Assembly: GCA_947632165.1 (NCBI GenBank)
Contig: CANROI010000090.1
Coordinates: 1 to 5,850 of the forward strand
Source: an uncultured Clostridia bacterium
Lineage (GTDB): Bacteria > Bacillota > Clostridia > Christensenellales > Borkfalkiaceae
Reading direction: 5' to 3'
Length of the DNA stretch: 5,850 bases
The position numbers were made by a program, and so were the translations under genes. Positions 1 through 5,778 of this stretch are shown here, one piece after another (within the stretch, counting starts at the first letter, position 1; each line of letters opens with the position of its first letter). The notes under the pieces are model-generated. The model saw only the letters and a list, made by a program, of their open reading frames with translations. It searched no databases and was not told the origin of the DNA.

Positions 1-312
1 CTTGTGGAGGACTACGGCCTCACCTACTATGCGGCGTTCTCGGGGTGCTCGGCCGAGACCGAGGCGAGCTTCGAGGTGATCGCAAACCTTGTAAAAGCGG
101 TGGACGACAACGCACTGCCCTATATCCTCGTGCTCGAGAGCTCGGATCAAAAGATCGCCGAGCAGATCAAAAAGAACACAAAGACCAAGGATCAGACCAT
201 TCTTTCGATGAACTCCCTCCAATCGGTCACGCGTTCGGACATTGCAGAGGGCGCGAACTACCTCTCCCTCATGCGGGAAAATCTTGCGGCGCTCAAGACC
301 GCACTCAATTGA
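1..312 (+). CDS. Metal ABC transporter substrate-binding protein, C-terminal part (ZnuA/TroA-like), 5' truncated
   Basis: This is the last 103 codons of a gene that begins before the window; frame 1 is open from the first base to the TGA at 310-312. The family (cluster A-I / ZnuA-TroA-PsaA) binds Zn(II) or Mn(II) outside the membrane and delivers it to the permease. The visible part carries the C-lobe pattern of the family: the segment DYGLTYYAAFSG followed by a SAETEAS stretch, the strand and helix LVLESSDQKIAEQI, and the usual ending YLSLMRENLAALKTAL. The N-lobe, the signal peptide or lipobox and most metal ligands lie outside the window, so zinc versus manganese cannot be decided. The assignment is supported by the ATPase gene starting 9 bases after the stop and the permease after that. 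A GTG at position 4 is an internal valine codon, not the start. Confidence 0.85.
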   Translation, partial: LVEDYGLTYYAAFSGCSAETEASFEVIANLVKAVDDNALPYILVLESSDQKIAEQIKKNTKTKDQTILSMNSLQSVTRSDIAEGANYLSLMRENLAALKTALN

Positions 313-321
313 GGAGGCGCT

Positions 322-1032
322 ATGGAACTTTTGAAATGCACTGGCCTTCGGCTCGGCTATGAGGGAAAGGCGGTCGCCGAAGAGATCTCTTTCACGGTGA
401 GCGAGGGGGACTACCTCTGCATCGTCGGGGAGAACGGCAGCGGAAAATCCACGCTCGTCAAGACGCTCCTCGGCCTGCAGCCGCCCCTTGCGGGCAGCAT
501 CGAAAAGAGCGAGGCGCTCAGGCGCGCGGGCGGCGTCATCGGGTATCTGCCCCAACAGACCCCCGTGCAGCGGGATTTCCCCGCCACGGTCGAGGAGATC
601 GTCCGTTCGGGCTTTCTCGCAAGGAGCGGGCTCCGTCCCTTCTACACCCGGGAAGAGAAGCAGCTCGCCGACGAAAAAATGGAACGGTTGGGAATTTCTC
701 ACCTCAAAAAGAGGTGCTACAGCGAACTTTCGGGCGGACAACAGCAGCGCGTGCTGCTCGCGAGGGCGCTCCTTGCCACGGGGAATCTTTTGCTATTGGA
801 CGAACCCGTCGCAGGGCTCGACCCCAAGGTGACGGCGGAGATGTACGAACTCATCAAAGCGCTCAACCGGGACGACGGCATCACGATCATCATGGTGTCG
901 CACGACATCCGCGCCGTGCTCGCGTTTGCGACCCACATTCTGCACGTCTTTCACGGGCGCGCCTGGTTCGGCACGGCGGAGGAGTACGCAAAGAGCGAGA
1001 TCGGCAGAACATTTGCGGGAGGGGTACAATGA
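322..1032 (+). CDS. znuC: Metal (zinc/manganese) ABC transporter ATP-binding protein, ZnuC-like
   Basis: This 236-residue protein is the cytoplasmic ATPase that powers metal uptake through the neighbouring permease. All nucleotide-binding motifs are intact: Walker A GENGSGKST at 36-44, Q-loop at 78-79 (YLPQQ), signature LSGGQ at 136-140, Walker B LLLLDEP at 156-162, D-loop AGLD at 164-167 and the switch histidine H194 (MVSHD). The length is normal for the ZnuC/MntB/TroB group, and there is no long C-terminal regulatory domain. The ATG at 322 is chosen because GAGGAGG (311-317) lies 4 bases upstream and overlaps the stop codon of the binding-protein gene, which suggests translational coupling. 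The gene ends in an ATGA overlap with the permease. The family is certain; the symbol is by analogy, because the exact metal cannot be read from an ATPase. Confidence 0.95.
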   Translation: MELLKCTGLRLGYEGKAVAEEISFTVSEGDYLCIVGENGSGKSTLVKTLLGLQPPLAGSIEKSEALRRAGGVIGYLPQQTPVQRDFPATVEEIVRSGFLARSGLRPFYTREEKQLADEKMERLGISHLKKRCYSELSGGQQQRVLLARALLATGNLLLLDEPVAGLDPKVTAEMYELIKALNRDDGITIIMVSHDIRAVLAFATHILHVFHGRAWFGTAEEYAKSEIGRTFAGGVQ

Positions 1033-1898
1033 ACGGTTTGCTTGCGGTCATGAGTTTTTCGGACTTTGCCTCCTTCTTCGTCTACGATTTCGTTTGGTTT
1101 GCGATCGTCGTCGGGGTGCTCATCGCGCTCTGTTCCTCCCTGCTCGGGGTGACCCTCGTTCTGAAGCGCTTCTCCTTCATCGGGGACGGGCTCTCCCACG
1201 TCGCCTTCGGCGCAATGGCGGTCGCCGCCGTCGCGGGACTTACGAATGAGATGTGGATCGTCCTTCCCGTCACGGTCGTTGCCGCCGTCCTCCTTCTGAG
1301 AACGAGCGGGCGGAAATCCAAGCTCAACGGCGACGCCTCGCTCGCGCTCATTTCGGTCTCCGCGCTCGCGCTCGGATACCTCATCTACAACTTTTCGGGG
1401 TCGAGCAACCTGACGGGGGACGTCTGCGCTACGCTGTTCGGCTCGACGAAGATCCTGAGCCTGACGCAGACGGACGTCTGGATGTGCATCGTGCTCTCGG
1501 TGCTCGTCATCGCGCTCTATTTTCTCTTCTACAACAAGATCTTCGGGATCACGTTCGACGAGACGTTCGCACGGGCGACGGGGGTCAGGACGGAGGTCTA
1601 CAATCTGCTGATCGCCGTTGTGATCGCGCTCGTCATCGTGCTCGCGATGAATCTCGTGGGGTCGCTGCTCATCTCGGCGCTCGTGATCTTCCCCGCGCTC
1701 TCGGCGATGCGCGTCTTCAAGAGCTTCAAAAAGGTCGTGATCTGTTCGGCGGCCGTCTCGGTGGTCTGCACGCTTGCGGGGATCCTGCTGTCGATCTGGC
1801 TGTCCACGCCCGTCGGCTGCACGGTCGTCGCCGTGGATCTGCTCGTCTTTGTCGGATTTTACATCGCGGGGCTCGCTCTGCGGAGGGCGAGGGCATGA
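1029..1898 (+). CDS. znuB: Metal ABC transporter permease, ZnuB/TroC-like (ABC-3 family)
   Basis: This 289-residue integral membrane protein forms the channel for Zn(II)/Mn(II) import, most likely as a homodimer with the ATPase. About seven to eight hydrophobic segments are visible, near residues 20-45, 52-71, 76-90, 103-121, 149-168, 191-226, 236-258 and 264-283. Family motifs are present: DGLSHVAFGA at 53-62, the cytoplasmic FDETFARATGV at 176-186, which probably contacts the ATPase, LLISALVIFPALSA at 213-226 and the late STPVGCTVV stretch at 259-267. The start ATG (1029-1031) overlaps the ATPase stop as ATGA, with GGGAGGGG at 1017-1024 four bases before it, so the two genes are probably translationally coupled. 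A longer upstream reading of this frame would only overlap the ATPase gene. It is the last gene of the operon, and a hairpin terminator begins 38 bases after the stop. The symbol is by analogy; manganese is also possible. Confidence 0.94.
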   Translation: MNGLLAVMSFSDFASFFVYDFVWFAIVVGVLIALCSSLLGVTLVLKRFSFIGDGLSHVAFGAMAVAAVAGLTNEMWIVLPVTVVAAVLLLRTSGRKSKLNGDASLALISVSALALGYLIYNFSGSSNLTGDVCATLFGSTKILSLTQTDVWMCIVLSVLVIALYFLFYNKIFGITFDETFARATGVRTEVYNLLIAVVIALVIVLAMNLVGSLLISALVIFPALSAMRVFKSFKKVVICSAAVSVVCTLAGILLSIWLSTPVGCTVVAVDLLVFVGFYIAGLALRRARA

Positions 1899-1936
1899 CG
1901 CACGGGGCTTGAACAGAAAAACCAAGGCATAAATAA

Positions 1937-1976
1937 GCGGCGGGAGCAGAATGATCTGCTCCCGCCGCGCTCTTTT
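1937..1976. terminator. Intrinsic terminator between convergent genes, probably two-way
   Basis: A perfect 14-bp stem (arms 1937-1950 and 1955-1968, GC-rich) closes a four-base ATGA loop. On the plus strand it is followed by GCTCTTTT, a short T run at 1973-1976, and should end the metal transporter transcript. On the minus strand it starts 17 bases after the histidine kinase stop codon and is followed by a T-rich stretch (TTATTTATG, then a T run further on), so it can serve that gene too, probably less sharply. The gap of 87 bases between the two convergent genes holds nothing else recognisable. Confidence 0.85.
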
Positions 1977-1985
1977 GATGGGGGG

Positions 1986-4900
1986 TCAACCTTTGTCCGG
2001 TTCGTCTTTTTTTGTGCCCAACGTGTCTTCGAGCACCTTGAACATCATGTCGATGTCGATGGGCTTTGCAAGGTGCCCGTTCATGCCGGCGGCATAGGCG
2101 TCGAGCTTATCCTCTTCGAACGCGTTTGCAGTCATCGCAATGATCGGGATGTTTGCAAGCTCATTGTCGAGCGCGCGGATGAGCTTTGTCGACTCATACC
2201 CGTTCATGACGGGCATCTGCACGTCCATCAGAATGAGGTCGTAGTACCCGACCTGCGAGTTCTTGACCATCTCGTAGGCGATCTGCCCGTTTTCCGCCGT
2301 CTCGACGAGGAGCCCCGCCTCCGTGAGGATCTCCTGTGCGATCTCCCGGTTGAGTTCGTTGTCCTCCACCAGAAGAATGCGCTTGCTGAGGACCTTGCTC
2401 TCCTTCTTGGCGGGTTCGGCCTTTGGGGAGGACTTGCCCAAGCTCTTTTCGAGCGCGCGGTGCAGGTCGGAGGCAAAGAGGGGCTTGCTGATGAAGCCCG
2501 TCACACCCGCTTTGCGGGCGTCCTGTTCGATGTCTGCCCAATCGTATGCCGACATGAGGATGATGGGGGAGCTGTCGCCGATGAGCGTGCGGATCTGCTT
2601 CACGGTGGCGATGCCGTCCATATCGGGCATGGCCCAGTCGATGATGTATACCTCGAAGGGGTGCCCCAGCTCGATCGCCTCTTTTGTGCGGACGACGGCC
2701 TCCTTCCCCGTGACCGTCCATTCGGCGTGCATGCCGATCTGGCGGAGCATTTTGGAGACGCTTTGGCAGGAGACGAGATCATCGTCCACCACGAGCGAGT
2801 ACAGCCCGTTGAGCTCCGCAAGAGAGAGCTGTTCGGGCTCCGAGTCGGTGAATTTCAGCTCGAGCGTCACGACAAATTCGGTCCCCACGCCCTGTTCGCT
2901 CTCCACCTTGATGGTGCCGCCCATGATGTCCACGATGTTCTTGGTGATCGCCATGCCGAGCCCCGTTCCCTGGATCCCGCTGACGGTGGAATTGCGTTCC
3001 CGCGTGAACGGATCGAACACGGTCTTGGCAAATTCGGGGCTCATCCCGATGCCGGTATCCCGCACGCTGAATTCATAGGTGCCGTATCCTTCTTTGCGGG
3101 ACTCCTTCTGCACGACTTTGATGAAGACGGAGCCGCCGGTCTTGGTAAACTTGATGGCGTTGGAGGTGAGGTTGAGCAGGATCTGGTTGAGGCGGAGTTT
3201 ATCGCAGTACACCTCTTCGTTGGCCACATCGACGGTATCGATGAAGAGTTCGAGGTGCTTTGCGTGGATGTCCGATTGGATGATGTTCCTGAGCCCCTGC
3301 AGAATGTCCGCAAGATTTTCGGGCCGGTCCTCGATATGCACCTTGCCCGATTCGATCCTGCTCATATCGAGCACGTCGTTGATGAGCGAGAGCAGGTGGT
3401 TGGACGCCTGCGAGATCTTGGTGAGATAGTCGAGCGCCCGCTCCCGGTTGTCGAGGTGCGTCGTCGCCAAAGCCGTAAACCCGATGATGGCGTTCATGGG
3501 CGTGCGGATATCGTGCGACATGTTGTTGAGGAAAGTGGTTTTGGATCGGTTGGCGGCGTCTGCCGCATGCAGCGCGGCAGAGAGTTCCTCCGTCTGCGCC
3601 TGCAGTTTGCTCGTCGCCTCCGCCACCTTGCGCTGCAGTTTGCGCTGGTTGAGCGTTCTCACCACGAGCATTGCGATTGCAAAGATCAGGAGCAGGACGC
3701 CCGAGACGAGGAGCACGATGTAGCCGGGGTTGCGCCGCAGCAGGGTGATGAGCCCCGTGTCGGCGGTGGGGCGGAATTCGGAGATCTGTTCGGTGACGAT
3801 GGAGGAGCGCGCGCTGCGGCTCATGCCCGTCACGCACTTATTCAGAATGGAGAGCAGCAGAAAATTGCACCGCGCGCTGTTCACGCCGATCGTGTAGGCG
3901 GACGACGTCTCGCCGATCAGCTCGGACGTGAGGACGTTCCGGTCGTCGTTCCAGATGTACTGTTCGGCGACGTAGGAGAGGGTGATCGTCGCGTCGCATT
4001 CTCCCTTTTTGACCGCTTCCACGCTCTCGTCGAGGGAATCATACCGCACGACCTCGGTATCGCCTCCGACGTATTTCGCAAGATAGTCGGAGAAGGGGTT
4101 GTCTGCAAACTTCTGGGTGGCGAACTTCTTGGGGTCGCCCTTGAGGTCCCTCCGCTTGATCATGGTGTGCGTTGTCGTGTAATAGACGTCGGTGATCTTG
4201 TATCCGCCGCTTTCCGCAAGGGAAAGATCGTCGTTGAAGTCGATCACGAGGTCGATCTCGTCCGAGTTGCGCTTTTCATAGTATTCGGCACGGTCCTTGA
4301 CGGGGACAAATTCATAGGGAAGATCCACATTCTCCGTCATCTTCTCGAAGATGGCGGGGAAGATCCCGGCCGCCTCCGTGCCGTTTTTGAAATAGGAGTA
4401 GGGCTTTCGGTCGGGATTCATGAGCACTTTCAGTTTGTCCTGCCCCGCGAGCGAGCGGATGTATTCGCGCTCTTCTGCGCTCATGATGATATTGCCGCTC
4501 TCGTCCGTCGAATAGTATTCGTCATGCAGCACGTTCCGCCAATCGGGCTCCGCAAGGTCGAGCGTGTCGATCGCGGCGTTGACCTTGTCCATCAGCGCGG
4601 CATTCTGCTTGTTCACGCACACATAGAAGGGCTGCGGAGAGAGGGATTCGATGAGCCACTCATTGCCCATCACCCTCAGGCTCCCCGTCACGATCCCGTC
4701 CACTTCGCCGCTTTCGAGCAGCGCCGAGAGTTCGCTGTCCGATTCGCGGTATACGGCCACATACGAAAAGCCGTGCTCCCCGGCAAACGCCTCGAACGTG
4801 GCATTCTTGGAATTGTTCGCGAGCATGCCGATCCGGAGGCCGTTATAGGTGGAGTAGTTGCCCTTTTCGACGCGCGTATTGCCCGCCTTCACCGTGAAGA

Positions 4901-5279
4901 TCGTGGAATTTGTGCCGATGTCCTTTTCGGAGAACAGAAAAAGCTCCTCGCGATCAGCAGTCTTCGAGACGGAGGTCACGATGTCGACCTCGCCCTCCTC
5001 CAACAGGCCGAGACAGTCGCTGTAAGAGTTGTCGAAGCCGACGTATTCGTACTTCCAATTGTTGTAGCGCGCGATGAGCTGCAGGAATTCATAGCCGTAG
5101 CCGGAGCGCGTCTCGATCCCGTCGTTTTCGGTCTTGTTGTGATAGCCGGGGAAGGAGAAGTACCCGACCCGCACCGTTTCGGGAGCCTGTGCAGCGGCCG
5201 CAACCGTCCCGCAGAGCGGGGTCGCCGCCAACAACATAAAAACAATCAAAAGCAGGGATAAAAATTTTTTCGGTTTCAT
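1986..5279 (-). CDS. Hybrid sensor histidine kinase with two extracellular Venus-flytrap domains and two receiver domains
   Basis: This 1097-residue membrane-anchored sensor resembles BvgS/EvgS in its sensing half but differs in its tail. Order of parts: signal peptide about 1-30 (KPKK, hydrophobic core, cleavage near AAAA-QA; C23 has no lipobox); Venus-flytrap 1 about 33-256; Venus-flytrap 2 about 280-505; membrane helix about 518-540; charged coiled-coil linker 541-583; HisKA with phosphoacceptor H589 (MSHDIRTPMNAIIGF); HATPase_c with N-box N703/N707, G1 DTGIGM 741-746, F-box near 755-758 and G2 GTGLGM 771-776; receiver 1 about 827-945 (D832/D833, phospho-site D881, S910, K932); a Lys/Glu/Pro-rich linker; receiver 2 about 966-1087 (E972/D973, phospho-site D1019, T1050, K1072). 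All catalytic residues are present. There is no PAS or HAMP domain and no C-terminal HPt domain. Flytrap 1 keeps the T-x-x-R pattern (TADREELFLFSE, R110) typical of amino-acid binders; flytrap 2 lacks it. The ATG at 5277-5279 is preferred because a signal peptide follows directly and GAGAG lies 9 bases upstream; an in-frame ATG 20 codons earlier gives a non-signal-like N-terminus. The ligand and the partner regulator are unknown. Confidence 0.96.
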   Translation of the reverse strand: MKPKKFLSLLLIVFMLLAATPLCGTVAAAAQAPETVRVGYFSFPGYHNKTENDGIETRSGYGYEFLQLIARYNNWKYEYVGFDNSYSDCLGLLEEGEVDIVTSVSKTADREELFLFSEKDIGTNSTIFTVKAGNTRVEKGNYSTYNGLRIGMLANNSKNATFEAFAGEHGFSYVAVYRESDSELSALLESGEVDGIVTGSLRVMGNEWLIESLSPQPFYVCVNKQNAALMDKVNAAIDTLDLAEPDWRNVLHDEYYSTDESGNIIMSAEEREYIRSLAGQDKLKVLMNPDRKPYSYFKNGTEAAGIFPAIFEKMTENVDLPYEFVPVKDRAEYYEKRNSDEIDLVIDFNDDLSLAESGGYKITDVYYTTTHTMIKRRDLKGDPKKFATQKFADNPFSDYLAKYVGGDTEVVRYDSLDESVEAVKKGECDATITLSYVAEQYIWNDDRNVLTSELIGETSSAYTIGVNSARCNFLLLSILNKCVTGMSRSARSSIVTEQISEFRPTADTGLITLLRRNPGYIVLLVSGVLLLIFAIAMLVVRTLNQRKLQRKVAEATSKLQAQTEELSAALHAADAANRSKTTFLNNMSHDIRTPMNAIIGFTALATTHLDNRERALDYLTKISQASNHLLSLINDVLDMSRIESGKVHIEDRPENLADILQGLRNIIQSDIHAKHLELFIDTVDVANEEVYCDKLRLNQILLNLTSNAIKFTKTGGSVFIKVVQKESRKEGYGTYEFSVRDTGIGMSPEFAKTVFDPFTRERNSTVSGIQGTGLGMAITKNIVDIMGGTIKVESEQGVGTEFVVTLELKFTDSEPEQLSLAELNGLYSLVVDDDLVSCQSVSKMLRQIGMHAEWTVTGKEAVVRTKEAIELGHPFEVYIIDWAMPDMDGIATVKQIRTLIGDSSPIILMSAYDWADIEQDARKAGVTGFISKPLFASDLHRALEKSLGKSSPKAEPAKKESKVLSKRILLVEDNELNREIAQEILTEAGLLVETAENGQIAYEMVKNSQVGYYDLILMDVQMPVMNGYESTKLIRALDNELANIPIIAMTANAFEEDKLDAYAAGMNGHLAKPIDIDMMFKVLEDTLGTKKDEPDKG

Positions 5280-5395
5280 ATCGATTTTCTCTCGGATCGG
5301 GGCGAATTTCACGGAAGGACCGCCGGGGCTTTGCGGCATTTGCGCGCAAGATGCGCACGTTTTCCGCCTCCGGCCCGCCTCAACCGCCTTCTGTC
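5280..5395 (-). promoter_or_regulatory. GC-rich 5' leader of the histidine kinase gene, with direct repeats and a hairpin
   Basis: Between the predicted transcription start and the kinase ATG lie about 115 untranslated bases. On the minus strand AGGCGG occurs three times (plus-strand CCGCCT at 5364, 5375 and 5384), with a near copy CCGCTT at 5395; the spacing is 9-11 bases, about one helical turn. A hairpin at 5342-5358 has a 7-bp stem (one G-U pair in the RNA) and a 3-base loop. Further downstream GCCGC can pair with GCGGU. No T run follows, so these are not terminators. No known riboswitch class was recognised. The repeats could be a regulator binding site or part of RNA structure. Confidence 0.35.
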
Positions 5396-5401
5396 CGCTT
5401 C

Positions 5402-5430
5402 AGTATACCATATTTATATAGTTCCGTCAA
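5402..5430 (-). promoter_or_regulatory. Sigma-A-type promoter of the histidine kinase gene
   Basis: Read on the minus strand, TTGACG (5430-5425) and TATACT (5407-5402) are separated by exactly 17 bases, with an extended -10 TG one base before the -10 hexamer. Each hexamer matches the consensus in five of six positions. The predicted start of transcription is near 5394-5395, giving a leader of about 115 bases. The spacer is AT-rich and contrasts with the GC-rich leader. It lies 53 bases beyond the stop codon of the repressor gene, so the kinase need not rely on read-through from it. Confidence 0.78.
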
Positions 5431-5459
5431 TAATTTCACAAATGAATGAATCGAAGAAT

Positions 5460-5475
5460 GAGGGAATCGCCCCTC
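5460..5475 (-). terminator. Weak hairpin after the repressor gene, possible inefficient terminator
   Basis: Nine bases beyond the repressor stop codon the minus strand can form a 6-bp stem GAGGGG/TCCCTC (one G-U pair in the RNA) around a CGAT loop. The following bases (ATTCTTCGATTC) are only mildly T-rich. It could end the repressor transcript partly, with some read-through into the kinase gene. The evidence is structural only and weak. Confidence 0.25.
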
Positions 5476-5483
5476 CGACATTT

Positions 5484-5687
5484 TCAGTAATCGGAGAGCC
5501 CCAAAAGATAGTCTGCGGAAACGGAAAAGATCTCGCACAAGGCGATCACATATTCCACCGCCGGCAAACTTTTCCCCTTTTCCCACAGAGAGATCGTATC
5601 TTGCGATACCGAGAGAAGATTTCCGAGTTCTTTTTGAGAGAGCCGCTTTTCCGTGCGCAGTTCCTTGATCCGTTCGCCTATAACCAT
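5484..5687 (-). CDS. Small XRE/Cro-C1-type transcriptional repressor
   Basis: This 67-residue protein is almost entirely one helix-turn-helix domain of the XRE family. The sequence opens GERIKELRTEKRLSQKELGNLL, the DNA-recognition part is about residues 17-42 (SQKELGNLLSVSQDTISLWE, then KGKSLP), and it ends with the common SVSADYLLGLSDY tail. There is no sensor, peptidase or dimerisation domain, so it probably works as a simple dimer. The ATG at 5685-5687 is the only credible start: the frame has a stop (TAA) four codons upstream and the domain begins at once. No clear Shine-Dalgarno sequence precedes it, so expression may be low. The gene sits back to back with an exported-protein gene, and palindromes fit for an XRE dimer lie between them, one only 9 bases before its own start codon. 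Autorepression and control of the divergent gene are inferred. A weak possible promoter on the minus strand is TTGGAA at 5768-5763 and TATACG at 5746-5741, with a 16-base spacer. Confidence 0.9.
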   Translation of the reverse strand: MVIGERIKELRTEKRLSQKELGNLLSVSQDTISLWEKGKSLPAVEYVIALCEIFSVSADYLLGLSDY

Positions 5688-5695
5688 ACCGTTAG

Positions 5696-5716
5696 TTTAC
5701 GAGCAAATCTCGTAAA
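5696..5716. promoter_or_regulatory. Palindromic operator O1, next to the repressor start
   Basis: Perfect 8-base arms TTTACGAG and CTCGTAAA flank a five-base centre CAAAT. The site shares the core TACGAG-N5-CTCGTA with the second palindrome; their centres (5706 and 5736) are 30 bases apart, close to three helical turns. It lies 9 bases upstream of the repressor ATG and just before the -35 of the divergent promoter. It is a likely binding site for the adjacent XRE protein; binding is inferred, the symmetry is seen. Confidence 0.72.
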
Positions 5717-5721
5717 ATTGC

Positions 5722-5750
5722 TTGACATACGAGAAATTCTCGTATATAAT
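5722..5750 (+). promoter_or_regulatory. Near-perfect sigma-A promoter of the exported-protein gene
   Basis: TTGACA (5722-5727) and TATAAT (5745-5750) both match the consensus fully and are separated by exactly 17 bases. The predicted transcription start is near 5757, leaving a leader of about 22 bases that contains the AAGGAG ribosome binding site at 5767-5772. Such a strong promoter would be highly active unless repressed, and its spacer is occupied by a palindromic operator. Confidence 0.88.
5727..5745. promoter_or_regulatory. Palindromic operator O2, inside the promoter spacer
   Basis: ATACGAGAAATTCTCGTAT is a perfect palindrome with 9-base arms around one central base (5736). It covers the whole 17-base spacer and touches the last base of the -35 and the first base of the -10. 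A protein bound here would exclude RNA polymerase. The core matches O1. The neighbouring XRE repressor is the likely binder, by inference from position and symmetry. Confidence 0.78.
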
Positions 5751-5778
5751 ATGAAATAATGATTCCAAGGAGAAAAGC

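Noticed and set aside
1..321. A Zur or MntR operator for the metal transporter operon.
   Set aside because: The operon's promoter lies before the window, and no suitable palindrome is seen between the transporter genes.
951..1925. A 324-codon open frame on the minus strand opposite the permease gene.
   Set aside because: The translation is low-complexity charged sequence (Asp, Arg, Glu) and hits no family; it mirrors the GC-rich codon use of the permease gene.
2073..5261. A very long open frame on the plus strand, opposite the histidine kinase gene (about 1060 codons).
   Set aside because: Its translation is rich in Arg, His, Val, Asp and Gly with no recognisable domain, as expected for the antisense of a GC-rich coding sequence. 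The minus strand encodes a complete kinase with all motifs in order.
5280..5339. An upstream in-frame ATG that would extend the kinase by 20 residues.
   Set aside because: The extension (MPQSPGGPSVKFAPIREKID) would bury the signal peptide inside the protein, while the ATG at 5277-5279 is followed at once by KPKK and a hydrophobic core.
5318..5345. A GCCGCAAAGCCCCGGC stretch in the kinase leader recalls the GCAAAGCCUCCGGCC part of the c-di-GMP-I (GEMM) riboswitch.
   Set aside because: The other conserved parts (the GGGCAAACC side and the later GGGUUACC-type helix) are not found in the leader, so the likeness is local and probably due to chance.
5484..5687. The small XRE protein as the antitoxin of a toxin-antitoxin pair.
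   Set aside because: No toxin-like gene overlaps or follows it; the next gene in its direction is the kinase with its own promoter, and the divergent partner encodes a signal peptide.
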